Source: Pseudoalteromonas luteoviolacea B = ATCC 29581
GTDB taxonomy: Bacteria; Pseudomonadota; Gammaproteobacteria; Enterobacterales; Alteromonadaceae
Length of the DNA: 64,000 bases
Assembly (NCBI GenBank): GCA_000333235.1
Contig: CAPN01000018.1
Location: 124,001 to 188,000 of the forward strand
Reading direction: 5' to 3'
A program made the translations under genes and the position numbers. Every line of letters begins with the position of its first letter. Position 1 is the first letter of the stretch. The notes beneath the pieces are model-generated. The model searched no databases. It was given only the letters and a program-made list of their open reading frames with translations, and was not told the DNA's origin. Below, one piece after another: positions 45,183 to 53,776 of the stretch.

Positions 45183-46544
45183 ATGTATACTAAGGCTCAG
45201 TTTCAAGTTGCTCGCCAATCCCGCGATCCACGTTTTGATGGATTGTTTTACGTGGCAGTGAAAAGTACAGGGATATATTGTCGACCAATATGCCCAGCAC
45301 CGACGGCCAAAGAACAAAACGTCGAATATTATACGTATGCCCATCAAGCCGCGCAGGCTGGTTTTCGCCCATGTATTCGCTGCAGACCAGACAGCGCGCC
45401 GAATAGTTACGCATGGCAAGGTACGGCGACGACCGCACATCGCGCTCGCCAATTAATCGATGAAGGCGCATTAATATCTAACACAACCGCTCACTTGGCA
45501 GAGCGTCTTGGTATTTCAGTGCGGCATTTAAATGGGTTGTTTAGTGAGTATTTTGCTACCACTCCGAAATCCTATGCTATTTATAAACAATGTGATTTTG
45601 CCAAACAGCTTTTACAGCAAACAAGTTTATCGATTAGCGAAATAGCGTTTGCGTGTGGTTTTGCTTCTTTACGACGTTTTAATGATGCTTTTAGCAAGTT
45701 ATATCAATTGACTCCTAGTGCAATTCGAGGTAATCGAAAGCAGCATATAGCAACTGAACTTACGCTATTTTTACCTTATCGACCACCTTATAACTGGCGA
45801 ACATTACAGCGGTTTTTAGCAACACGCGCGATAGATAGTTTAGAAACGGTGACTGAGAATAGCTATGCACGTACTTTTGAATTGAAAAACGCCTGTGGTT
45901 ATTTTCAAGCACAACACAACGAGACAAGGCACGGTTTTGATGTGACTATTGCAATAAATAAAGTCGAATTTTTACATGAAGTCGTCATTACCATAAGACG
46001 TTTGTTGGATTTAGACGCGGATTGTCAGGTAATTGAATCGACTTTAAAACAAGCATTGGGCACGGAATTCGAACTGGTAAATGGGCTGCGGCTGCCTGGG
46101 ATCTGCACGACATTTGAAGCTGGGATTCGTGCTATTTTAGGGCAACAAGTTTCGGTAAAAGCAGCAAAGAACTATGTTCAACAATTGGTAAATGAACTGG
46201 GTAAAGTCACAGAGTATGGGGTACTTTTTCCTGCGCCTTCGGATGTAGCTGCATCGGATCTTGCCTTTTTCAAGATGCCAGCGCGGCGTAAACAGGCAGT
46301 TATTGCGCTTGCGGAGTATGAAGCCTCGGCTTCTACTAATGATTTGACGAATTGGCTTGCAATTAAGGGCATTGGCCCGTGGACAGTTCAATATGCTCAA
46401 ATGCGAGGCCAAAGTCACCCCGATATCTTTTTAGGTGGCGATCTTGGGGTTGTGAAAGCATTAGCAAAATGCTCATCGTTTGATGTTGCCGATGCCGCGC
46501 CGTTTCGTTCTTATTTGACTTTTCAATTATGGAACAAGCTATGA
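45183..46544 (+). CDS. Ada-type regulator fused to AlkA DNA glycosylase
   Basis: About 453 residues with three parts. The N-terminal Ada zinc domain has four cysteines (GIYCRPICPAP, FRPCIRCRP), of which the first repairs methyl phosphotriesters. An AraC-type helix-turn-helix follows (LAERLGISVRHLNGLFSEYF, then ISEIAFACGFASLRRFNDAF). The C-terminal half is AlkA 3-methyladenine glycosylase, with the helix-hairpin-helix LAIKGIGPWTVQYA and catalytic Asp in FLGGDLGVV. I chose ATG 45183 over GTG 45165. It overlaps ogt by four bases (ATGA), so activator, glycosylase and methyltransferase are made together and probably induce themselves after alkylation damage. Confidence 0.93.
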   Translation: MYTKAQFQVARQSRDPRFDGLFYVAVKSTGIYCRPICPAPTAKEQNVEYYTYAHQAAQAGFRPCIRCRPDSAPNSYAWQGTATTAHRARQLIDEGALISNTTAHLAERLGISVRHLNGLFSEYFATTPKSYAIYKQCDFAKQLLQQTSLSISEIAFACGFASLRRFNDAFSKLYQLTPSAIRGNRKQHIATELTLFLPYRPPYNWRTLQRFLATRAIDSLETVTENSYARTFELKNACGYFQAQHNETRHGFDVTIAINKVEFLHEVVITIRRLLDLDADCQVIESTLKQALGTEFELVNGLRLPGICTTFEAGIRAILGQQVSVKAAKNYVQQLVNELGKVTEYGVLFPAPSDVAASDLAFFKMPARRKQAVIALAEYEASASTNDLTNWLAIKGIGPWTVQYAQMRGQSHPDIFLGGDLGVVKALAKCSSFDVADAAPFRSYLTFQLWNKL

Positions 46545-47002
46545 TAGTGACTCAATATATGTCATCACCAATTGGCCAAATTACGCTACAAGCGTCCCAC
46601 AAAGGGATAAGTTATATAGGCTTTCACCCTTTGTTTGCCATTCATGAAGAGAATAATGGACATCTAAGCTGTGCCATAGAGCAATTAACGGCCTATTTTA
46701 AAGGAGATTTAACGGTCTTTGATGTAAAGCTTGATGTAAAAGGAACTCCCTTTCAAAAAGCAGTTTGGGAAGTACTAAAACAAGTTCCATTTGGCGAAAG
46801 CCGGACTTATGGGTGGATTGCAAATCAGCTTGATAATCCTAAAGCCGTAAGAGCGGTTGGCGCGGCGAATGGTAAGAATCCAATAAGCTTTATCGTGCCT
46901 TGTCACCGTATTATCGGCCAAAATGGCACGTTGACCGGCTATGCAGGTGGCATTGAAGCAAAAGCATGGCTGTTAAGTCATGAGAGAATTGCCTTTAAAT
47001 AA
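46541..47002 (+). CDS. ogt: Methylated-DNA-protein-cysteine methyltransferase
   Basis: A 153-residue suicide methyltransferase that removes methyl groups from O6-methylguanine. The active site is IVPCHRII, with the winged helix around KAVRAVGAANGKNP. ATG 46541 overlaps the Ada-AlkA stop in ATGATAG; an in-frame ATG at 46529 exists. It supplies the O6-methylguanine repair domain that the upstream Ada fusion lacks. Confidence 0.95.
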   Translation: MIVTQYMSSPIGQITLQASHKGISYIGFHPLFAIHEENNGHLSCAIEQLTAYFKGDLTVFDVKLDVKGTPFQKAVWEVLKQVPFGESRTYGWIANQLDNPKAVRAVGAANGKNPISFIVPCHRIIGQNGTLTGYAGGIEAKAWLLSHERIAFK

Positions 47003-47026
47003 TTCACTTTTCTTGAATTACGAATG

Positions 47027-47062
47027 CTTTGATTAATACTTAAATTTAAGTATTAATCAAAG
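47027..47062. repeat. Perfect 36-base palindrome
   Basis: The 18 bases from 47027 (CTTTGATTAATACTTAAA) are followed at once by their exact reverse complement (47045-47062) with no loop. It lies between ogt and the binding-protein gene, 12 bases before that gene's start. It could form a cruciform, act as a dyad operator, or fold as an RNA hairpin at the ogt 3' end; there is no following T-run. Confidence 0.75.
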
Positions 47063-47074
47063 GGCGCTAAGCCA

Positions 47075-47851
47075 ATGCGTTCATTCTTGCTAACGTTGAT
47101 GTTCGTTCTGAGTCTTTTTTTCACAGCAATGGCGTTGGCGATAGACATTAAATTTTGCTACGAAGATAAAGCCCTTCCTCCGATGTTTACCGGGACAGGT
47201 ATGGATGTTCCTGAAAAATCTCCAGGTGCGAGTATTGAGATACTACAACAGGTTGAACAGGCACTCAGCTCCGTGCGTTTTAATTTTATTCGAAAACCAT
47301 GGAAACGTTGTTTAGCGGATTTAAAGCAAAACAAAGCCCATGCGGTAATTGCATCTTTTCGGGAAGAAAGGCTTGAATATATGGCTTATCCTTTAAACTC
47401 GTCGGGTCAGATTGATTTCTCTAAAGCGATAAGTCAGTTTGGTTCGTGCTTGGTTGGTAAGCCCTTACGGCTAAAATCGGCATTTTTGCCAGAGAACACA
47501 AGTGTCGCCTTACCGAATGGTTATTCAATAGTGAAATTGCTTGAATCTCAAGGCTATCAAGTTGTTACTACTTATTCACAGCGTGACGCATACGAATTGG
47601 TGCTAAATGATTTAGTCGATGCGACAGTTGGAGTGTGTGAAATAGGTGACGAACCAGTAAATGGATTTCTTCATGCAGAGACGTTAGTTGCAAAATACCC
47701 ACCGATTGAGACTAATTTCGGATTCATTGCATTCTCCAATAGTTTCTATCACGAAAATGAACAGGAAGTACTTGAAATTTGGGATTATTTGTCAACTATG
47801 CCAAGTTCTCCCGTGTATTTGAAATACATCATGAGTGGACTTGAAGAGTAA
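47075..47851 (+). CDS. Periplasmic solute-binding protein (amino acid type, SBP family 3)
   Basis: A 258-residue protein with signal peptide (MRSFLLTLMFVLSLFFTAMA) and a bilobed binding fold (DIKFCYEDKALPPM start; FIRKPWKRCLADLKQNKAHA; VDATVGVCEIGD). Such stand-alone proteins are numerous in Alteromonadales and may serve as sensors or unlinked transporter parts. No permease gene is adjacent. The 36-base palindrome lies just upstream of its start. Ligand unknown. Confidence 0.75.
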   Translation: MRSFLLTLMFVLSLFFTAMALAIDIKFCYEDKALPPMFTGTGMDVPEKSPGASIEILQQVEQALSSVRFNFIRKPWKRCLADLKQNKAHAVIASFREERLEYMAYPLNSSGQIDFSKAISQFGSCLVGKPLRLKSAFLPENTSVALPNGYSIVKLLESQGYQVVTTYSQRDAYELVLNDLVDATVGVCEIGDEPVNGFLHAETLVAKYPPIETNFGFIAFSNSFYHENEQEVLEIWDYLSTMPSSPVYLKYIMSGLEE

Positions 47852-47982
47852 GCAAAATGTGAAGCCATACACGATATTACTCTGATACTTAGTAAATTAA
47901 ATGCCTAATGGTGTTTAATTTACTGCCGACACTTTTGCCAATACTTGTTATCATGCCTTGGAATTTTTTAAAGGTACGTAAC

Positions 47983-48570
47983 ATGGCACAGCTGTATTTC
48001 TATTATTCTGCGATGAACGCGGGTAAGTCGACAACATTATTGCAATCGGCATTTAACTATCGTGAGCGGGGGATGACGCCTTTTATTTTAACTGCCGCCA
48101 TTGATAATCGTTCAGGTGTTGGAAAAGTGGCTAGTCGCATTGGCTTAGAAGCAAATGCTCATGTATTTGAAGCAACAACAAATGTTTTCGAATTGATTAA
48201 AGCTGAATACGAGCGTAATAAGTTACATTGTATTTTGGTAGATGAATCGCAGTTTTTAACCAAAGCCCAAGTGTTACAACTAACCGATATTGTCGATGAG
48301 TTACACGTTCCCGTTTTGTGTTATGGCTTACGCACGGATTTTCGTGGAGAGCTTTTTGCAGGGGCTCAATATCTGCTTGCGTGGGCAGATAAACTTATTG
48401 AACTTAAGACAATATGTCATTGTGGGCGAAAAGCAAATCATGTACTTCGACTGGATGAAAATGGCAGAGCTATTGCTGATGGTAACCAAGTTGAAATTGG
48501 CGGCAATGACAAATACGTTTCAGTATGCCGTGCACATTACAAAGAAGAGTTAAAAAAAGCACATGAGTGA
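47983..48570 (+). CDS. tdk: Thymidine kinase
   Basis: A 195-residue type II thymidine kinase phosphorylating thymidine for dTTP salvage. The P-loop is in [13 protein letters not shown], the DExQ box is LVDESQFLT, and the lasso region has [11 protein letters not shown] and the zinc ligands around [17 protein letters not shown] before ATG 47983 fits; the frame extends upstream to 47908 but without family similarity. It is convergent with nothing; a repeat fragment follows it. Confidence 0.95.
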   Translation: MAQLYFYYSAMNAGKSTTLLQSAFNYRERGMTPFILTAAIDNRSGVGKVASRIGLEANAHVFEATTNVFELIKAEYERNKLHCILVDESQFLTKAQVLQLTDIVDELHVPVLCYGLRTDFRGELFAGAQYLLAWADKLIELKTICHCGRKANHVLRLDENGRAIADGNQVEIGGNDKYVSVCRAHYKEELKKAHE

Positions 48571-48572
48571 AT

Positions 48573-48640
48573 ACCCAATCAACTTGAAGATGCTTGTTTA
48601 GAGAGAATTTGCAGGCATTTTGATTTGTAAAATCGGTTAT
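48573..48640. repeat. Fragment of the interspersed repeat, copy D (inverted)
   Basis: The stretch CAACTTGAAGATGCTTG ... GAGAATTTGCAGGC ... GATTTG matches, in inverse orientation, the right part of copy B (ACTTGAAGTTGTGTG ... GAGAATTGACAGGCG ... ATTGATTTC on its minus strand). It lies just after tdk. Confidence 0.45.
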
Positions 48641-48681
48641 TTCGGCACAAGCTTATAGAAACCCATTAATAATTGGCTTAA

Positions 48682-50082
48682 ATGACTGAGAAAACTACTT
48701 CTTTAGATTTCCTAAGCTCGAATCAGATTGGTAATGGCACGCCTGATCCTGAGCGTTGGCAAGTCTTGGTTGTTGACGACGATGAACAAGTTCACTTATT
48801 AAGTAAACTTGTTTTAAAAGGGTACTCGTATCATGGACATGGGTTGTCGCTTATTCATGCATATAGTGCTAAAGAAGCGTTAGAAGTATTAAGTGCAACA
48901 CCGCAAATTGCATTAGTGCTGCTCGATGTCGTTATGGAAACCACGGATGCCGGTCTTTTATGCGTTCAGCAGATCAGAGAAGTATTAAAAAATGATACGG
49001 TGCAAATTGTTTTGCGAACAGGGCAAGCTGGTGACGTACCTGAGCAATTGGTGATGCAACAATATGACATCAATGATTATAAATGCAAAACCGATCTCAC
49101 CAAAGACAAATTGTTTACCACCGTTACATCATCTTTGCGCGCGTTTGAGCATGTATCGAAGTTAAAACGTGTAACAAGAGACCTACAGGAATTAAATCTA
49201 ACCCTCGAACACAAAGTTACAGAACGAACAGTTCAATTAGAGCAAACCAATTTGGATTTAGAAGGGGCTCTAAGAGAAATTGAACGTCAACAGTTCTCTC
49301 TTGTTCAAGCTGAAAAGCTCGCATCATTAGGCCAATTAGCAGCAGGGGTCGCTCACGAATTTAATAATCCTTTAGGGTTTTTGTTTTCGAATATGGAGTT
49401 TATTAAAACCTATTTTGAACGATGGTTTCAAATGTGGAAAAATTTACAGCAAGCGCAAGTTAACTCGCCGGACGAGTTTGCACTTTTATTACAAACGATG
49501 GAAAAACAATTCCAATTGGACTGGGTCTTTTGTGATGCCAAGGACATGTTAGAAGACATTGATACAGGCTTGAAGCGAATTCAAGCAATCGTAAAGGATT
49601 TAAGTGTTTTGACTGCTGATGGTTCAAAGCAAAGGCAGGTTGTCCATATTGAACAGTTGATTGACACCGTGTTAGATAGGCTCTCGCCAATGATACCAGA
49701 CGCATGCTCGGTAGAATATGAAGTCAATGAGGTGTCAGCCATTGAATGTGTAAACTGCCAATTAGGCACAGCGTTAATGATAATTTTGAAAAATGCCTTT
49801 GATTTCATCGATAAGCCTCACTCTTTGGTAAAGATTTCGAGTTATGACCTCGATGAAGATCACGTAATCATTACGATTAAAGACAATGGACAAGGTATTG
49901 CGCCGGAAAATAAGAATAAGATATTTGACCCGTTTTATACGACAAAACCAATTGGCTCAGGGACAGGCTTAGGTTTATGTTTGGCGTTGGCTATTATAAA
50001 GAGTCACTTTGGTACAATTGATATTGACTCAAAGCTAGGTGAGTACACCCATGTCAGTATTACCTTACCGGTAGGGCTTTAA
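48682..50082 (+). CDS. Receiver-histidine kinase protein
   Basis: A 466-residue soluble protein with an N-terminal receiver domain (VLVVDDDEQVH, phospho-Asp in LVLLDVVMET, Lys in YKCKTDLTKDK), a coiled coil (about 165-215), HisKA with His in GVAHEFNNPLGFLFSN, and a HATPase domain (DNGQGIAPENK, GSGTGLGLCLAL). The receiver-first order means it probably takes phosphate or a signal from another kinase. It has no membrane helix. No partner gene is adjacent. Confidence 0.9.
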   Translation: MTEKTTSLDFLSSNQIGNGTPDPERWQVLVVDDDEQVHLLSKLVLKGYSYHGHGLSLIHAYSAKEALEVLSATPQIALVLLDVVMETTDAGLLCVQQIREVLKNDTVQIVLRTGQAGDVPEQLVMQQYDINDYKCKTDLTKDKLFTTVTSSLRAFEHVSKLKRVTRDLQELNLTLEHKVTERTVQLEQTNLDLEGALREIERQQFSLVQAEKLASLGQLAAGVAHEFNNPLGFLFSNMEFIKTYFERWFQMWKNLQQAQVNSPDEFALLLQTMEKQFQLDWVFCDAKDMLEDIDTGLKRIQAIVKDLSVLTADGSKQRQVVHIEQLIDTVLDRLSPMIPDACSVEYEVNEVSAIECVNCQLGTALMIILKNAFDFIDKPHSLVKISSYDLDEDHVIITIKDNGQGIAPENKNKIFDPFYTTKPIGSGTGLGLCLALAIIKSHFGTIDIDSKLGEYTHVSITLPVGL

Positions 50083-50277
50083 TCTAGTACACTTTTAAAA
50101 TTATAAATTCCTTTTTATCTGTTTTATTCAAGAAACTTTTCACCTCTTCAACTCATTGGAAGTACTTTCAAAAAATGACGTAGTGGATTGCTCTACCATT
50201 CTCTATGTACTTGGAGTGCGATTAAACAGTTAAAAAGTCATGTGTTAGACAATTAAGATTAGTCTTAACCCAAACGA

Positions 50278-51171
50278 CTAAGACGGCCAATTCCAAGCCA
50301 CAAAGCGAGATTGCTTATTTCCTTGGACCATTTCAACTACGTGCCAAGCATTTACGCCACATTTGTGTGCAAATTGAACCAGTGGTTTTAGGTTTTCAGA
50401 TTTTGAGACCAAGCTAGTAAACCACGTTACCTGATGTGAAAAAGCTTGGCTTTGTTCAATCATACTGCGGATAAAGGCGAGTTCACCACCTTGGCACCAC
50501 AGTTCAGGGGCGTGACCACCAAAGTTAAGATTTTTAGAAACTTTTCCTTTGAGATTACGCCACTTGCGCTCGGTGCCTTGTCTTGCTTCTTGTTCAGAAG
50601 CGTGAAAGGGTGGGTTGCAAAGCGTAAACGTAAATGACTCGTTTGGTTTGATGATATTTTCAAACATCAGATCCGATTTGCTCTGAAGGCGAAATTTTAG
50701 CGGCAATTGATTGAATTCAGCCCATTGTTTGGCGAGCTTAATTGCGTCCTTGTTAATGTCAGAACCGACAAAATTCCAACGATAACATTTATGTCCCAAA
50801 ATGGGATATATTGCAGACGCGCCAGTACCAATATCGAGTCCCTTCACAGAGTTGTGATCCAGTGTTGGGATTTGAGCTTCTAAAAATTCAGCTAAGTGGT
50901 GAATGTAATCGACTCGCCCAGGGATTGGTGGGCATAAAAAAGGGCTAGGTACAGTCCAAAAATCAACGCCATAATGACACTTTAAGAGTGCTTGATTCAG
51001 AATAATGACTGCGTTTGGATCAGCAAAATCGATACTCTTTTTACCACCTTGTGTGATAACAATGTGATTTGATAATGCAGGATGCGCAGTAATCAGGCGA
51101 TTAAAGTCATAGCCTTGTTGATGAATGTTACGTTGATGCACAAGTGAACGTCTATCAATAAATAAAGTCAT
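50278..51171 (-). CDS. rlmF: 23S rRNA (adenine-1618-N6)-methyltransferase
   Basis: A 297-residue SAM-dependent methyltransferase that makes m6A1618 in 23S rRNA. The SAM motif is KGLDIGTGASAIYPILG, the catalytic motif is TLCNPPFHASEQEA, and GTERKWRNLKG follows, all as in RlmF. Start MTLFIDRRSLVHQRNIHQQG is consistent with the family. It is a single gene; it is divergent from the alpha/beta hydrolase gene. Confidence 0.92.
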   Translation of the reverse strand: MTLFIDRRSLVHQRNIHQQGYDFNRLITAHPALSNHIVITQGGKKSIDFADPNAVIILNQALLKCHYGVDFWTVPSPFLCPPIPGRVDYIHHLAEFLEAQIPTLDHNSVKGLDIGTGASAIYPILGHKCYRWNFVGSDINKDAIKLAKQWAEFNQLPLKFRLQSKSDLMFENIIKPNESFTFTLCNPPFHASEQEARQGTERKWRNLKGKVSKNLNFGGHAPELWCQGGELAFIRSMIEQSQAFSHQVTWFTSLVSKSENLKPLVQFAHKCGVNAWHVVEMVQGNKQSRFVAWNWPS

Positions 51172-51273
51172 ATTATACGGTATTTTTGCCAGTAGGGCGC
51201 ATTGGAGTTGACGAATTGCGAGATTTTTAATTAACTGGTAGGATGAGTAGAGGGAATAACAAAGACAACCACC

Positions 51274-52176
51274 ATGATATTACAAGAGTCTATCTTACTG
51301 CCATTCCAAGATTGCCAGTTACATTTGCGAAGAATTTATAAAGAAGGGCAAAAAGGCGATGCTATTCTGTTTATTCATGGTGCAGTGGAAAATGGGAAAA
51401 TTTTCTATACTGAATCGAATAAAGGATTTGCGCCTTTTCTCGCGGAACACGGTTATGATTGTTACGTAGCTGATCTTCGAGGTCGTGGAAAGAGTGAACC
51501 AAATATCGCATCGAATCATCCATATGGGCAAACCGAATCGATTTTAGAAGATATACCTACAATGCTAGAAGGCATAAAGTCTCGAACCGGATGCTACCCA
51601 AAGTTTTGGGTTGCGCACTCTTGGGGTGGGGTGTTACTCAATAGCGTCTTTGCGCGGTTTCCTAATCTAGTAAATACCGTTGATGCTTGCGTATATTTCG
51701 GTTCTAAGCGTAGCCTACATAATCGCCACCCGAAAAAATTTCTTCAAGGAAACCTTATATGGTACGGATTAGCCCCTTTAATTGCGAAAAAATATGGTTA
51801 TTTACCCGCGAGCAAACTCAAATGGGGTAGTGATGAAGAAACCGTTAAATCACACAGACAGAGTATGGAATGGGCAAAACGAAAGCCTTGGATTGATTCA
51901 GATGATGGGTTTGATTACGCCAACGCGCTGAAATACATGACGTTACCACCTATCTTGCACATTGCCGGCGTTAGGGATAAAGCACTCGCCCAGCCCATTG
52001 ATATTCAGAAGTTTATTGATGAATCAGGACAAGGCATTCAAGAGCTTCGCATTTATGGTAAAAGATATGGCCATCAACACGATTACGATCACATTAATAT
52101 GCTCACTCACCCATTATGTAAAACAGATCAATTTCAAGACACCTTAGAATGGTTTTCTAAGTACCGAAAACCCTAA
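51274..52176 (+). CDS. Alpha/beta hydrolase
   Basis: A 300-residue cytoplasmic serine hydrolase. The oxyanion region is LFIHGAVENG, the nucleophile Ser lies in VAHSWGGVL (GxSxG-like, S in HSWGG), and the catalytic His is probably in RYGHQHDYDHINML. The family is broad (esterase, lipase or monoacylglycerol lipase-like), so the substrate is open. ATG 51274 has no strong ribosome binding site, only a moderate AAGACA stretch upstream. Confidence 0.8.
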   Translation: MILQESILLPFQDCQLHLRRIYKEGQKGDAILFIHGAVENGKIFYTESNKGFAPFLAEHGYDCYVADLRGRGKSEPNIASNHPYGQTESILEDIPTMLEGIKSRTGCYPKFWVAHSWGGVLLNSVFARFPNLVNTVDACVYFGSKRSLHNRHPKKFLQGNLIWYGLAPLIAKKYGYLPASKLKWGSDEETVKSHRQSMEWAKRKPWIDSDDGFDYANALKYMTLPPILHIAGVRDKALAQPIDIQKFIDESGQGIQELRIYGKRYGHQHDYDHINMLTHPLCKTDQFQDTLEWFSKYRKP

Positions 52177-52236
52177 TTTTATCTGTCTGTTCGAACAAGG
52201 TTATTTGAAATGAGATAGCGATGGGTATGTCCTTTT

Positions 52237-53682
52237 TTAACTTGGTGTTAATGGGGTCATTAACGCTTCAAAGTCTTTTTTATATTTTTTCCACGATTCT
52301 AGCGGTGCTTTGGTTAGCGGCTTGCGCACTTGAGCTTTGCTGAGTGTGTGTACCAAGCGTTTACCTTTATAGTAATTTAAACATTCTGGCGTGTAGTGTT
52401 GGTCGAGAAAATTCAACGTTCCTTTAATCACTTTTTGTGGGTCGATCAGTAAGTCTTCGTAATTCACGGTATGTATCTGACGACTAAGGTACAGACCGAA
52501 GTGCGCCATTAAATCGTTTTCCATTTCTGCATAAAGTTTATAGTCTTGTGCATTACAAAAATAAGGTTCATCTTGCTCAAAATAATTACTAAAAACGGAC
52601 CAAGCATTTGCCATAAACTCTCGCTTTACATGAATGAATCGCGCATCAGGAAAGAGCTTATTAATGACGCCAATAGATTGAAAATTTGCAGGTAGTTTAT
52701 TAATGACGTAAGGCGCATCGATACGCGCATTACGAATTTCATTAGTGTAAATTTCGCGACCATAATCAAGTACAGAAGTACTTAATCTTTGTAAACATTT
52801 GGGAAATGGTGCCTCGACACGCTTTGATAAAAACTGGACAACCTTATTGCTTATAGCAGTATTTTCCCCGAGCGAGTCTATCTTCTCATGTTGAATTAAC
52901 ATTTGTTCAAGTAAGGTAGAACCAGTCCGCGGTAAACCAAGAATAAAAACAGGTGTAAACGTCGCGCTTACTTTATCGTGTGGTGCTTGGAAAAAGTTTT
53001 TGTCGCAAACTGCTTTTATCGATTCAATGAATGGTTTCATATCTTGTGTTTTAAAATGACACAAGCTGTACTGCAATTCATTGGCTGCTTTAAAGTGAAT
53101 GAAGGCCGTTTTGTGATCGTCTAATCGATGATGGCAATTTGCTATTGCATATTCGATCACGATCGCTAGACGCTTGTTGTCGTATTCGTTTGCTAGTGCT
53201 TTCAGCTGGTCTATATAGCCAGGCAGCTGCGCTTTGTCGCCTAGTTGGGCTAACTCAAACAACATAAATGCAGAGACAGGGCCTTTTGGACATTCGAGTC
53301 CTGATTCAAACGTGTCTTTGGCTTGCTCAATAAATCCGTGATTTAGGTAAAATTGCCCTAAATAATAGTGAGCTTGCGCATTATGCTTGGCTATGCTCAA
53401 TGTGTACTCTAGGACGGTTTTAGCATCGATGGCTGAATTAACAGCCAAAAAGGCGTCCGCTAGTGCAAAAAGAGGCTCTAACATCTTAGGCAGGTGGTTA
53501 CAGGCACGTTTAAGGAAGTATATCGCGTTATCGTACTGCTCAAGCCGCATTGCAATTCGCCCTAGTCCAAACAATGCGGGGCCATTCTCAGGTACTTCCT
53601 TGAGGACGGCTTTAAACATAAATTCAGCTTCTTTCAACTTATTTTCTGCGAGCAATTCATTTGCTCTTTCTAACAATAACAT
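52237..53682 (-). CDS. TPR-containing sulfotransferase
   Basis: A 481-residue cytoplasmic protein. Residues about 1-230 are tetratricopeptide repeats (for example GPALFGLGRIAMRLEQYDNA), residues about 255-475 are a sulfotransferase domain with the PAPS 5'-phosphosulfate loop in LGLPRTGSTLLEQML and a second site around HVKREFMANAWSVFSNYF. It would transfer sulfate to a protein or small molecule. It lies downstream of the TonB receptor gene but a strong terminator separates them, so it may be only partly coupled. Such pairings recur in Alteromonadales. Acceptor unknown. Confidence 0.85.
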   Translation of the reverse strand: MLLLERANELLAENKLKEAEFMFKAVLKEVPENGPALFGLGRIAMRLEQYDNAIYFLKRACNHLPKMLEPLFALADAFLAVNSAIDAKTVLEYTLSIAKHNAQAHYYLGQFYLNHGFIEQAKDTFESGLECPKGPVSAFMLFELAQLGDKAQLPGYIDQLKALANEYDNKRLAIVIEYAIANCHHRLDDHKTAFIHFKAANELQYSLCHFKTQDMKPFIESIKAVCDKNFFQAPHDKVSATFTPVFILGLPRTGSTLLEQMLIQHEKIDSLGENTAISNKVVQFLSKRVEAPFPKCLQRLSTSVLDYGREIYTNEIRNARIDAPYVINKLPANFQSIGVINKLFPDARFIHVKREFMANAWSVFSNYFEQDEPYFCNAQDYKLYAEMENDLMAHFGLYLSRQIHTVNYEDLLIDPQKVIKGTLNFLDQHYTPECLNYYKGKRLVHTLSKAQVRKPLTKAPLESWKKYKKDFEALMTPLTPS

Positions 53683-53720
53683 CGTGTTTGTGGCGCTTTT
53701 CTTCTTTTTTTTAAATATAA

Positions 53721-53759
53721 AATAAAAAAGGCGAAATGTGGAAACATTTCGCCTTTAAG
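53721..53759 (-). terminator. Rho-independent terminator of the second TonB receptor gene
   Basis: Perfect 13-base arms (53727-53739 and 53744-53756) with a four-base loop. On the minus strand it is followed by a T-rich run, so it ends receptor transcription just before the sulfotransferase gene. Confidence 0.88.
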
Positions 53760-53776
53760 TTCATTCATCTAATAAA

